In this document: positions 7,091 to 15,402 of the stretch, piece by piece | Numbering within the stretch: position 1 is the stretch's first letter | Layout of the letters: each line of letters begins with the position of its first letter | From: Bacteroidales bacterium UBA1215 | GTDB taxonomy: Bacteria > Bacteroidota > Bacteroidia > Bacteroidales > WCHB1-69 | NCBI GenBank assembly: GCA_002309475.1 | Contig: DBXJ01000045.1 | Span: 1 to 21,690 of the forward strand | DNA: 21,690 nucleotides | Direction: 5' to 3' | Made by a program: the position numbers and the translations under genes | The notes under the pieces: model-generated | Told to the model about the DNA's origin: nothing | The model's input: only the letters and a program-made list of their open reading frames with translations | The model's database searches: none

Positions 7091-8587
7091 ATGAAGACCA
7101 AGAGAATTTTTCAATTAGTATTTGCATTCAGTGCAGTGGTCATTTTGCTTGCTTCATGCAAAAGTAAAGAAGTGTCTAACACTACAGGTTGGGCATACAA
7201 CAATCCAAAAAACGGCGGTTTTGAAAAAGCATCTTTCCGCGGACAAATTACAGGTCCGGGTTTGGTATTTATAGAAGGCGGTCGTTTTACTATGGGACGT
7301 GTAGAAGAAGATGTTATGAAAGATTGGGACAACTATCCGCGTACCGTCACAGTTTCTTCTTTCTATATGGACGAAGGTGAAATTACCAATTTTGATTATT
7401 TGGAATATTTATACTGGTTGGATAGAGTATATGTACCGGTTGATTTGCAGTCAGTTTATTATGCAGCCTTGCCGGATACAGCATGCTGGAGACACAAATT
7501 GGCATACAACGAACCCTACGTGGAAAATTATTTGAGATATCCGGCTTACAGAGACTATCCTGTAGTTGGTGTTTCTTGGGTACAAGCTACAAAATATTGT
7601 GCATGGAGAACCGACCGTGTAAACGAACAAATATTGATAGACGAAGGCTTAATCAATATGACTAATGAGCCGACGGCAGAAGGTCACTTCAATACAGAAG
7701 CTTATTTGTTGTATCCCGATTACGAACAAAATAGCGATCGTCGTTTACAATATATTCTCACCGGCGAAGAAAGAAATGCTAAATTGGAAGATGGTATTCT
7801 TTTGCCAAAATACAGACTCCCGACAGAAGCAGAATGGGAATTTGCAGCTCTTGGTTTGATAGGAAATACATTAAACGAACGTATTTTGGATAGAAGAACT
7901 TACCCATGGAACGGTCAAGTTACCAGAACTGACGATAAAAAATATATGGGTGACTATGTCATGAACGTAAGAAGAGGCAGAGGCGACTATATGGGTGTTG
8001 CCAGTGCTTTGAATGACGATGCCAACTATACTTCTTCAACTTATGCATATTGGCCAAACGACTATGGTTTGTACAGCATGGGCGGCAACGTGGCAGAATG
8101 GGTAATGGATGTTTATCGTCCTGTCAACCACGATGACGTAGCAGAATTAGATCCATTTAGAGGTAATGTTTATGAAACTTACAAATTGTTGGACGATGGA
8201 ACTATAGAAGATAGAGACGAAGAAGGTAATGTTCCAAAAGTACCCGTATCAGATTTCAAGAATGACAGACGTAGAAATTATCGTTCTGCCAACAATATCA
8301 ATTATCTGGATGGAGACTGGGCTTCCAATTTGGATTTGGATGGAGAATCTTGGACAAGAAAAAATAATAACAATTCTACTGTCAATATGTATGACAAGCA
8401 AGATTATCCAAAAGGAAATTATTCTTTGGTATCTGATAATTCAAGAGTTGTAAAAGGCGGTTCTTGGGCCGATATCCACTATTTTGCATCTCCGGGTAAC
8501 AGAAGATTTTTGGATCAAAATGAGGCAACCTGCTATATCGGTTTCCGTTGTGCTATGACTCGTTTAGGATCTCAAAGTGCAAGATAA
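7091..8587 (+). CDS. porK: Type IX secretion system ring lipoprotein PorK/GldK
   Basis: Outer-membrane lipoprotein that forms, with PorN, the periplasmic ring of the type IX secretion system. The 498-residue protein has a lipoprotein signal peptide with lipobox LASC and the lipidated cysteine at residue 23. The PorK/GldK opening TGWAYNNPKNGGFE follows. The body is a formylglycine-generating-enzyme (sulfatase-modifying-factor) fold: GGRFTMG, GVSWVQATKYCAWRT, LPTEAEWEFAA, MGGNVAEWVMDVY, VVKGGSWAD and a C-terminal GFRCAMTRLG. The paired catalytic cysteines of true formylglycine enzymes do not appear to be kept, so the fold is structural here. I start at ATG 7091, not the TTG at 7085. A terminator follows directly, so porL, porM and porN are not in this transcript. 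Confidence 0.94.
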   Translation: MKTKRIFQLVFAFSAVVILLASCKSKEVSNTTGWAYNNPKNGGFEKASFRGQITGPGLVFIEGGRFTMGRVEEDVMKDWDNYPRTVTVSSFYMDEGEITNFDYLEYLYWLDRVYVPVDLQSVYYAALPDTACWRHKLAYNEPYVENYLRYPAYRDYPVVGVSWVQATKYCAWRTDRVNEQILIDEGLINMTNEPTAEGHFNTEAYLLYPDYEQNSDRRLQYILTGEERNAKLEDGILLPKYRLPTEAEWEFAALGLIGNTLNERILDRRTYPWNGQVTRTDDKKYMGDYVMNVRRGRGDYMGVASALNDDANYTSSTYAYWPNDYGLYSMGGNVAEWVMDVYRPVNHDDVAELDPFRGNVYETYKLLDDGTIEDRDEEGNVPKVPVSDFKNDRRRNYRSANNINYLDGDWASNLDLDGESWTRKNNNNSTVNMYDKQDYPKGNYSLVSDNSRVVKGGSWADIHYFASPGNRRFLDQNEATCYIGFRCAMTRLGSQSAR

Positions 8588-8608
8588 TTAATATTAATGT
8601 AAATATTA

Positions 8609-8635
8609 CAAAACCCCCATTTATTTGGGGGTTTT
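8609..8635 (+). terminator. Intrinsic terminator after porK
   Basis: A 10-bp stem (8609-8618 with 8625-8634) has a C5/G5 core and a 6-nt loop, followed by a T-run at 8631-8635. It lies 21 bp after the porK stop and ends the porP-porK unit before murF. The flanking A-run could let it work on either strand, although no minus-strand gene needs it. Confidence 0.85.
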
Positions 8636-8653
8636 TGATTTAGAAGAATATCT

Positions 8654-9946
8654 ATGGAAATCAAAGACATATACAGCAAATATCTTCAATGTACACAAGT
8701 TTGCACCGATACCCGACAATTGTCAAAAGGGTGTTTTTTTGTTTGTATAAAAGGTGACAACTTTGACGGAAATACATTCGCGAAAGATGCTTTGGAACAA
8801 GGAGCATCTTTTGTCTTGATAGACAACAAAGACTATCAAATAGATGAACGAACTATTTTAGTGGACAATACGATAGATACTTTGCAAGCATTGGCGAAAT
8901 ATCATAGGAGTCAGTTGGTGATACCGGTAATAGGTATTACAGGAACCAACGGAAAAACAACTACTAAAGAATTGCTGACGGCAGTGTTGTCAAGAAAATA
9001 CCGCGTTTGGTCCACCAAAGGCAATCTGAACAATCATATCGGCGTGCCATTGACATTGTTGTCGATAGATAAAGCAACTACACAAATAGCCATTGTGGAA
9101 ATGGGTGCCAATCATAGAGGAGAAATCGCACAATTGTGTGCGATTGCTCAACCTAATTATGGCGTGATTACCAATATCGGCAAGGCACATATAGAAGGCT
9201 TCGGCTCGGTGGAAGGAATTATCGAAACCAAATCAGCCTTGTATAAAGCTGTACAAAATGTTGACGGAACGGTATTTGTCAATGCCGACGATGCCTTGTT
9301 GATGAAATTGTCGGAAGAAATCACCAGATTGACATACGGAACATCCAAACAGGCAGACGTATGTGGAAAATGCAACGAGAAAACCATGTATATGACCTTC
9401 AAATTGCCGCAATTCAATCGCACTATATCCACACAACTGACAGGCAGCTATAATTTTAACAATGCCATGGCAGCTGTGGCTGCCGGCTTGCATTTCGATG
9501 TGGATATGGAAGACATTGTCTATGCATTGATATCTTATTTGCCGACCAACAACCGCTCTCAAGTGGAAATGATCAACGGACAAACCATTATTGTAGATGC
9601 CTACAATGCCAATCCGTCAAGTATGGCAGTGGCAATTGACAATTTAGATCATCTAAAGGCGGAACACAAAGTGGTAATTTTGGGAATGATGAAAGAATTA
9701 GGAGAAGATTCTTTGAAAGAACATGCCAAAATTATCGAACGCTTGAAGAATAGCAGCATTGAACAAAAATTTCTTTTAGGAGACGATTTCTGCCAAGTAT
9801 CTGATGATAAATCTATTGTCTATGACAATTTTGAAGATATGGCAAAAGCTATCAAAGCCGATTTGTTACCCGGTTCCACCATATTGTTGAAAGGTTCTCG
9901 TTCCATGAAAATGGAAAGAGTATTAGATTTGTTGAAAAGTGAATAA
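8654..9946 (+). CDS. murF: UDP-MurNAc-tripeptide--D-Ala-D-Ala ligase
   Basis: Cytoplasmic Mur ligase that adds D-Ala-D-Ala to UDP-MurNAc-tripeptide, the last soluble step of peptidoglycan precursor synthesis. The 430-residue length is typical. Visible motifs are the ATP loop GITGTNGKTTTKE (94-106), NLNNHIGVPLT (124-134), VEMGANHRGEI (148-158), NIGKAHIEGFGS (174-185) and the lysine at 193, at the position usually carbamylated in Mur ligases. The ligase C-terminal domain follows, with DAYNANPSSM and LKGSRSMKMERV. It is the first gene of a five-gene run (murF, anmK, murB, nucleoside kinase, methyltransferase) and overlaps anmK by 8 bp. No clear TAnnTTTG box is visible between the porK terminator and the start, so its promoter is unresolved. 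Confidence 0.96.
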   Translation: MEIKDIYSKYLQCTQVCTDTRQLSKGCFFVCIKGDNFDGNTFAKDALEQGASFVLIDNKDYQIDERTILVDNTIDTLQALAKYHRSQLVIPVIGITGTNGKTTTKELLTAVLSRKYRVWSTKGNLNNHIGVPLTLLSIDKATTQIAIVEMGANHRGEIAQLCAIAQPNYGVITNIGKAHIEGFGSVEGIIETKSALYKAVQNVDGTVFVNADDALLMKLSEEITRLTYGTSKQADVCGKCNEKTMYMTFKLPQFNRTISTQLTGSYNFNNAMAAVAAGLHFDVDMEDIVYALISYLPTNNRSQVEMINGQTIIVDAYNANPSSMAVAIDNLDHLKAEHKVVILGMMKELGEDSLKEHAKIIERLKNSSIEQKFLLGDDFCQVSDDKSIVYDNFEDMAKAIKADLLPGSTILLKGSRSMKMERVLDLLKSE

Positions 9947-11012
9947 AGAGTATCATGTCATCGGTGTGATGTCGGGAACATCGTTAGATGGTTTGGATAT
10001 CGCTTATTGTCACTTTCGAATAGTTGACAATCAATGGCAGTTTGATATTCCCTGTGCTACAACAGTACCTTATTCCGAAGAATGGAAAACCAATTTGTCA
10101 ACACTAAGCCAAGCCAGTGCAGAACAATATGCTAAAATTGATACATTGTTAGGACATTATATCGGGCAAGAAGTCGCCAAGTTTGTGGCAAATAATCATT
10201 TGCAGGTGGACTTTGTGGCATCGCATGGTCATACCATTTTTCATCAGCCGCAATGTCAATTTACATCACAAATTGGTCATGGAGCCGCCATTGCTGCGGA
10301 ATGTGCTTGCCCGGTAGTGTGCGATTTTCGTACCCTAGATGTGGCATTAGGTGGACAAGGGGCACCTTTGGTGCCGATAGGTGACGCCATATTGTTTGCT
10401 GACTATACCTATTGTTTGAATATTGGCGGAATCGCTAATGTTTCGTACAAATATGGAGAAAAAAGAATTGCTTTTGACATATCGCCTGCCAATATGGCTT
10501 TCAATTTTTTTGCCAATCAGTTGGGCAAAGAATACGATAAAGACGGTTTGTCGGCAAAAGCAGGTAAGTTTAACCAAAATTTGTTCGATAGTTTGAATCG
10601 TTTGGATTACTATCATCAGGCTTATCCGAAATCATTAGGAAGAGAATGGTTTGAACAAGTGTTTTTGCCTGCTGTCTATAATGAAAAAATAGTAAAACCG
10701 GAAGATATTTTGTCCACTTTGTGTCATCATGCTGCCTTTCAATTGTCGCAAGTGATAGAAAACAAAAGTGGTAATAGCGTTTTGTTGACAGGTGGGGGAG
10801 CCAAAAATAGTTTTTTAGTGGATTTGTTTCAGCAATATGCTCCTAAAGTCAAATTTGTGGTGCCGGAGGAAAGCATCATTGATTACAAAGAGGCACTGAT
10901 ATTTGCCTTGTTGGGAGTTTTGCGTTGGAATGGTCAATATAATTGTTTGTCAAGTGTAACAGGTGCTGCAAAAAATGCAGTGGGTGGAGCTATATATTAT
11001 AATGTAAACTAA
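9939..11012 (+). CDS. anmK: Anhydro-N-acetylmuramic acid kinase
   Basis: Opens and phosphorylates 1,6-anhydro-MurNAc, released by lytic transglycosylases, to MurNAc-6-phosphate with ATP; a step in peptidoglycan recycling. The 357-residue protein has the N-terminal phosphate loop GVMSGTSLDGLD (9-20), ASHGHTIFHQP (94-104), GHGAAIA (113-119) and the FRTxDVAxGGQGAPLVP block (130-146), the region carrying the catalytic aspartate in studied AnmKs. NIGGIANVS and TGGGAKN follow. Where enterobacterial proteins read DTGPGN, this one reads DISPAN, typical of the shorter Bacteroidota form. The start is GTG at 9939: the first ATG lies inside the phosphate loop and would remove it. The gene overlaps the murF end by 8 bp and is one base from murB. 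Confidence 0.94.
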   Translation: MNKEYHVIGVMSGTSLDGLDIAYCHFRIVDNQWQFDIPCATTVPYSEEWKTNLSTLSQASAEQYAKIDTLLGHYIGQEVAKFVANNHLQVDFVASHGHTIFHQPQCQFTSQIGHGAAIAAECACPVVCDFRTLDVALGGQGAPLVPIGDAILFADYTYCLNIGGIANVSYKYGEKRIAFDISPANMAFNFFANQLGKEYDKDGLSAKAGKFNQNLFDSLNRLDYYHQAYPKSLGREWFEQVFLPAVYNEKIVKPEDILSTLCHHAAFQLSQVIENKSGNSVLLTGGGAKNSFLVDLFQQYAPKVKFVVPEESIIDYKEALIFALLGVLRWNGQYNCLSSVTGAAKNAVGGAIYYNVN

Positions 11013-11013
11013 G

Positions 11014-12021
11014 ATGGAAGTCAGGAAAAATGTTTCATTGAAAGAATATAATACCTTTGCTATTGAGGCTCGGGCGGATTTTTTGATAGAAATAAGCGAG
11101 GAGCAGCAATTGGATGAATTTTTCGCATCGGAATATAAAGATGGAAAATATATGTTTATAGGTGACGGCAGCAATTTGTTGTTCGTGCAGGATTACAAAG
11201 GCTGTCTGGTAAAAATGCAGACAAAAGGTATTACAAGTCAAAAGATAGCCGATAACAAAATATTGGTAAAAGCCAAGGCCGGTGAAAATTGGGACGATTT
11301 TGTGAGATATTGTATAGAAAAAGGCTGGAATGGATTGGAAAATTTAGCCCTCATTCCGGGAAAGGTCGGCAGTACTCCTGTGCAAAATATAGGAGCTTAC
11401 GGTCGAGAGGTGAAAGATTTTATTACAAAAGTTTTTGCCTATGAAATTGCTACCGGTCAAAGAGTGGTCTTCAGCAATGAGCAATGCAAGTTCGGCTATC
11501 GGGATAGCACCTTCAAAAATGAAAAAAAAGGCCGGTATGTGATTACAGAAGTGGAATATTGTTTGTCGCTCAACAACGAAGTGAATGTGCAATACGAAGA
11601 TATTCAAAAATGTCTGCAAGCCACACAACAAACGGCAAGCCCCAAATTGGTATATGAAATTGTCGCACAAATAAGAAGGCAAAAGCTACCGGATGTAAAA
11701 ATATTGGGCAATGCCGGCAGTTTCTTCAAAAATCCTATTATTCCCAGACAGCAATACGAAGAGTTGCTCCGGCAGTATCCTTTGAAATGTTATCCTATAT
11801 CCGATACTTTGTGCAAGGTGCCGGCTGCTCAGTTGATAACATTGGCCGGTTGGAAAGGCTATCGGGAAGGTAGTGTGGGAGTGCACACCAATCAGGCTTT
11901 AGTGCTGGTGAATTATGGCGGTGCAACAGGACAAGAAATTAAAAATTTGGCAGAAAAGATACAAAAAGACGTGAAAAAACGTTATCATGTAAATATAGAA
12001 ATGGAAGTAAATTTGATTTGA
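11014..12021 (+). CDS. murB: UDP-N-acetylenolpyruvoylglucosamine reductase (type I MurB)
   Basis: FAD enzyme that reduces UDP-GlcNAc-enolpyruvate to UDP-MurNAc with NADPH, the second committed step of peptidoglycan synthesis. The 335-residue protein has the FAD-binding segments FIGDGSNLLF (48-57) and LALIPGKVGSTPVQNIGAYG (111-130). The catalytic arginine is in GYRDS (R163), the proton-donor serine in NAGSFFKNP (S236) and the glutamate in the C-terminal MEVNLI (E331). The intact GYRDS insert and ending mark the E. coli-like type I enzyme. One base separates it from anmK and one base from the downstream kinase gene, so the run is probably a single transcript. Confidence 0.96.
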   Translation: MEVRKNVSLKEYNTFAIEARADFLIEISEEQQLDEFFASEYKDGKYMFIGDGSNLLFVQDYKGCLVKMQTKGITSQKIADNKILVKAKAGENWDDFVRYCIEKGWNGLENLALIPGKVGSTPVQNIGAYGREVKDFITKVFAYEIATGQRVVFSNEQCKFGYRDSTFKNEKKGRYVITEVEYCLSLNNEVNVQYEDIQKCLQATQQTASPKLVYEIVAQIRRQKLPDVKILGNAGSFFKNPIIPRQQYEELLRQYPLKCYPISDTLCKVPAAQLITLAGWKGYREGSVGVHTNQALVLVNYGGATGQEIKNLAEKIQKDVKKRYHVNIEMEVNLI

Positions 12022-12022
12022 T

Positions 12023-13675
12023 ATGGTAGAAATTTTTTGTACAAACAATAATCAAAAAAAACAAGTGCCAAGCGGAACTACATTAAAAGATTTGGCAGAA
12101 TTGTTGAATATTCAATTGTCGTATGATATATTAGGGGCAACAATAAACAATAAGGTAAGAAATCTTAACTATGAATTATATACAAACAAAGTAGTAACCT
12201 ATTTTGATGCTACAGATCCTTCCGGATATGAAATGTATGAACGTTCGTTGTGTTTTTTGCTGTATAAAGCGGTAAAAGATTTGTTTCCCCAAGAAGATAT
12301 TGTTATAAAACATTCTATATCAGGAGGAAAATTTTGCGAATTTGAAAATCCGGATTTTGAGGTAACAGCCTCTATCGTGAAAGACATTCGTCAATATATG
12401 CAAAATTTGGTAAAAGAAGATTTGCCGTTTATTCGTGAGGAAATGCTTACCAAAGAAGCCGTAGAACTCTATCGCCGAAACGGAATGACCGACAAGGTGA
12501 AATTGTTGCAGAATAGAAAATTGTTTTATACCTCAGTTTATAGTTTAGACAAAACCATCAATTATTTCTTCGGGTGTTTGGTGCCGTCAACAGGTTATAT
12601 TCAATATTTTGATTTAGTTCCTTATGAAAACGGCATGTTGCTCAGTACGCCTTCCCGTACTTTCCCCAACAAAATTTCTCCGGTGAAAAAATCTCCGAAG
12701 TTGTTCAATATCTTTAAAGAATACAAGGAATGGCTTAAAGTGATAGATGTGCCGTATGCAGGCGATTTGAATGCCGCCATACAAAACGATGGAGAAAGAA
12801 ATCAAATACTGCTTTCAGAAGCTTTGCATGAGAAAAAGATTGCTCAAATTGCAGACGATATCAAGCGTAAAAATGTGAAAATGGTATTGATAAGCGGTCC
12901 GTCTTCATCAGGAAAAACCACCACTTGCAGACGTATATCGGTACAGTTGGGAGTATTAGGTTTTCATCCGGTACAACTTTCTGTCGATAACTATTTTGTA
13001 GAAAGAGAGCAAACCCCTAAAGACGAAAACGGCAATTACGACTACGAACACATCGAGGCCTTGGATTTAGATTTGTTTAATCGAGATATGAAAGATTTGA
13101 TCGATGGCAAAGAAATAGAAGTGCCGACATTTGATTTTCAACAAGGTAAGAAAATCTATAAGGGAAATACATTGAAAATGGGCGAGAAATCCATATTATT
13201 GGTAGAAGGTATTCATTGTTTGAATCCTCGCTTGATACAAAGTATCGATGCCAGCATGACTTACAAAGTGTTTGTATCCGCATTAACGTCATTAGCCATG
13301 GATAAACACAATCCTATTCATACCAACGATGCCCGTTTAATTCGTAGAATTGTCAGGGATTATAACTATAGAGGTTATTCGGCAGAAGAATCTATATGTA
13401 GGTGGCCGAGTGTAATCATCGGTGCTCAACGTTGGATTTTTCCGTTCCAGGAAAATGCCGATGCCATATTCAATTCTGCCATTACTTGTGAGATGTGTTT
13501 AATGAAACCACATGCTATGCCTATCTTAAACAAAGTGCCGGAAAGTTCACCTGCATTTACAGAAGCCAAAAGACTGAAAAAACTATTGAGTTATTTTCCG
13601 GAAATGAACGACAAATACCTGCCTCAGTATTCCATCTTGAGAGAATTTATTGGCGGTAGCATATTTTCATATTAA
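12023..13675 (+). CDS. Uridine kinase-like nucleoside kinase with N-terminal TGS/ThrRS-like domains
   Basis: A 550-residue fusion. Residues about 1-65 resemble the TGS domain of threonyl-tRNA synthetase. Residues about 66-210 look like the adjacent ThrRS editing-type (SAD) domain. Residues about 285-500 are a phosphoribulokinase/uridine-kinase P-loop domain: Walker A GPSSSGKTT (292-300), VDNYF (321-325), YDYEHIEALD (339-348), LLVEGIHCL (392-400) and RLIRRIVRDYNYRG (438-451), all with counterparts in Udk. A nucleoside-phosphorylating role follows from the kinase domain, but the substrate is not established by sequence. The editing-site residues HxxxH and CxxxH of ThrRS appear lost, since the matching stretches read RSLCFLLY and FFGCLVP. 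It starts one base after murB. Confidence 0.85.
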   Translation: MVEIFCTNNNQKKQVPSGTTLKDLAELLNIQLSYDILGATINNKVRNLNYELYTNKVVTYFDATDPSGYEMYERSLCFLLYKAVKDLFPQEDIVIKHSISGGKFCEFENPDFEVTASIVKDIRQYMQNLVKEDLPFIREEMLTKEAVELYRRNGMTDKVKLLQNRKLFYTSVYSLDKTINYFFGCLVPSTGYIQYFDLVPYENGMLLSTPSRTFPNKISPVKKSPKLFNIFKEYKEWLKVIDVPYAGDLNAAIQNDGERNQILLSEALHEKKIAQIADDIKRKNVKMVLISGPSSSGKTTTCRRISVQLGVLGFHPVQLSVDNYFVEREQTPKDENGNYDYEHIEALDLDLFNRDMKDLIDGKEIEVPTFDFQQGKKIYKGNTLKMGEKSILLVEGIHCLNPRLIQSIDASMTYKVFVSALTSLAMDKHNPIHTNDARLIRRIVRDYNYRGYSAEESICRWPSVIIGAQRWIFPFQENADAIFNSAITCEMCLMKPHAMPILNKVPESSPAFTEAKRLKKLLSYFPEMNDKYLPQYSILREFIGGSIFSY

Positions 13676-13678
13676 AAT

Positions 13679-14434
13679 ATGTTGACAAACAACGAGATAA
13701 AATTATTACGAAAACTCAAACAAAAAAAGTTTAGAGACGAATACCAACTATTTATTGTAGAGGGGAAAAAATCGGTATCGGAGGTGGTGAACAATCACTT
13801 TCCCGTTCAAAATGTTTATGCTACCCATAAATATTTGGCGGAAATAGAAAACATTTTTCCACAGGTAGAACTGATAACAAAAACGCAAAGTGAGCAAATA
13901 TCGGCAATGTCAACCGACCCGGAGATATTTGCATTGGTGCAAATGCCGGCAAAAAAAACATTCCAAGCTGATTCTTATGACAAAATTTTAGTCTTGGATG
14001 CTGTACGAGACGCCGGTAATTTGGGAACCATTATTCGAACGGCCGATTGGTTTGACATTCATTGTATTGTTTGTTCGTCGGATTGTGTGGATTTGTATAA
14101 TCCCAAAACCATTCAATCTTCCATGGGCTCGTTTACTCGTGTGGACGTTTTCTATAGTCCTTTGGCTGATTTTATCCTTCAAAATAAGCAGAATTATCGT
14201 TTTTATGGCACTTTTATGGAAGGGGATGCCATCGGTGAGATAAAATTTGCAGAAAAAACGGCCATCGTTTTAGGCAGCGAATCACATGGAATAAGTCCTG
14301 AAGTGGCAGCTTTGTTGGATGAAAAAATTTCTATACCCATGGTCGGCAAATCCGATAGAAGCGAAAAACCGGAGTCGTTGAATGTTTCTATTTCGGCAGC
14401 CGTCTGTTGCTATGAATTAAGCAAGATGAAATAA
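13679..14434 (+). CDS. TrmH/SpoU-family rRNA or tRNA 2'-O-ribose methyltransferase
   Basis: SAM-dependent 2'-O-methyltransferase of the SPOUT superfamily acting on rRNA or tRNA. The 251-residue protein has an N-terminal substrate-binding domain with FIVEGKKSV (25-33). A SpoU domain follows, holding the three trefoil-knot motifs: NLGTIIRTADWF (114-125), IVLGSESHGIS (196-206) and ISIPMVG followed by SLNVSISAAVCCYEL (217-246). It is close in architecture to RlmB (23S G2251) and to TsnR-like enzymes, but I cannot tell the target nucleotide, so no symbol is given. It is the last gene of the murF run, 3 bp after the kinase stop, and ends at a bidirectional terminator. Confidence 0.9.
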   Translation: MLTNNEIKLLRKLKQKKFRDEYQLFIVEGKKSVSEVVNNHFPVQNVYATHKYLAEIENIFPQVELITKTQSEQISAMSTDPEIFALVQMPAKKTFQADSYDKILVLDAVRDAGNLGTIIRTADWFDIHCIVCSSDCVDLYNPKTIQSSMGSFTRVDVFYSPLADFILQNKQNYRFYGTFMEGDAIGEIKFAEKTAIVLGSESHGISPEVAALLDEKISIPMVGKSDRSEKPESLNVSISAAVCCYELSKMK

Positions 14435-14463
14435 AAAAAAAGTGTCCTTTGGACACTTTTTTT
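14435..14463. terminator. Bidirectional intrinsic terminator between the methyltransferase and mscS
   Basis: Stem GTGTCC/GGACAC (14442-14447 and 14451-14456) with a TTT loop is extended by an A-run before and a T-run to 14463 after. It serves both converging transcripts. On the minus strand the A/T tract runs into the mscS stop codon (14462-14464). Confidence 0.88.
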
Positions 14464-15376
14464 ATTCTTTGTTATTGTTGATGTGAACCTGCAATTGATT
14501 GAATGGAATTTCTACATGTTCTTCGTTGAATCTTTCGTAAACGGCTTGGTTGAGTTCCGATCTTGCATAGCCCCAATCGTTATTTTTTACCCAAAGTCTT
14601 AATTCCAAATTTACAGAGGAAGAACCTAATTCGGTAACGCATACGTATGGATCGTATGCCTCAGGTGCATGCAGGGTATATTGTTTTTCGTTTGCCAATT
14701 TTAGCATAATGTTTTTGGCTTTTTCTATCGATTCGCCGTATGCAATACCAACACGTACATTCAAACGACGAAAATCGGTTCTTGTGTAGTTGATCAAAGT
14801 TTTAGTGGCCAATTCGGTATTGGGGATAATTACATCTGTATTGTCAACGGTAGTTAAAATAGTGTTGAAAATTCTAATTTCTTGTACTGTTCCATAGTAA
14901 TTGCCTTGTTCAATAAAATCGCCCACTTTGAAAGGACGAAGCAATAAAATAATCACTCCGCCGGCAAAGTTTTGCAAGGTGCCTTGCAATGCCATACCGA
15001 TAGCCAAACCTGCCGCACCGATGATAGTGATAAACGATGTGGTAGGAATTCCCATCATGCTTACTGCGGTAATGAGCAAAAGGGTCTTTAATGCAATATT
15101 GATAAGTGAAATCAAGAAATGTTTTAGAGATACATCTCTATTCTTTCTTGTCATCATCTTGTCAATGGCTTTGCTGATCAATTTCACCAATTTCCAGCCT
15201 ATCCACAAAATGAGTAGGGCAATGACGATTTTTGGAATATTGTTGAATAATACGTCAGACAAAAATTCTTTTGACGCTTCTACAAATTGGTTGACTTCCT
15301 TAACATCGTCAGGAAGTTTTGGTATTTGTTCAATCGTTTTTTCAACTTGGTCAACTATAGTAGTATCCGGTTCCAT
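14462..15376 (-). CDS. mscS: Small-conductance mechanosensitive channel, MscS family
   Basis: Inner-membrane channel that opens under membrane tension and releases solutes on hypo-osmotic shock. At 304 residues it is close to the E. coli MscS size. Two membrane helices (about 45-67 and 86-108) precede the pore helix TM3, with GAAGLAIGMALQGTLQNFAGG (120-140), whose Gly/Ala packing pattern is the family signature. RPFKVGDFIE (147-156) leads into the beta domain, which has VIIPNTELATKTLINY (182-197), and then the C-terminal alpha/beta cage. A soluble N-terminal extension of about 40 residues precedes TM1. It lies 26 bp downstream of the aminotransferase on the same strand, probably co-transcribed, and converges with the methyltransferase. 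Confidence 0.94.
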   Translation of the reverse strand: MEPDTTIVDQVEKTIEQIPKLPDDVKEVNQFVEASKEFLSDVLFNNIPKIVIALLILWIGWKLVKLISKAIDKMMTRKNRDVSLKHFLISLINIALKTLLLITAVSMMGIPTTSFITIIGAAGLAIGMALQGTLQNFAGGVIILLLRPFKVGDFIEQGNYYGTVQEIRIFNTILTTVDNTDVIIPNTELATKTLINYTRTDFRRLNVRVGIAYGESIEKAKNIMLKLANEKQYTLHAPEAYDPYVCVTELGSSSVNLELRLWVKNNDWGYARSELNQAVYERFNEEHVEIPFNQLQVHINNNKE

Positions 15377-15402
15377 GTGAATATAATGTATTGAAAAATA
15401 TT

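Noticed and set aside
7091..8587. Reading this gene as an active formylglycine-generating (sulfatase-activating) enzyme
   Set aside because: The lipoprotein signal, the TGWAYNNPKNGGFE opening and the neighbouring porP identify PorK/GldK, and the catalytic cysteine pair does not appear to be in place.
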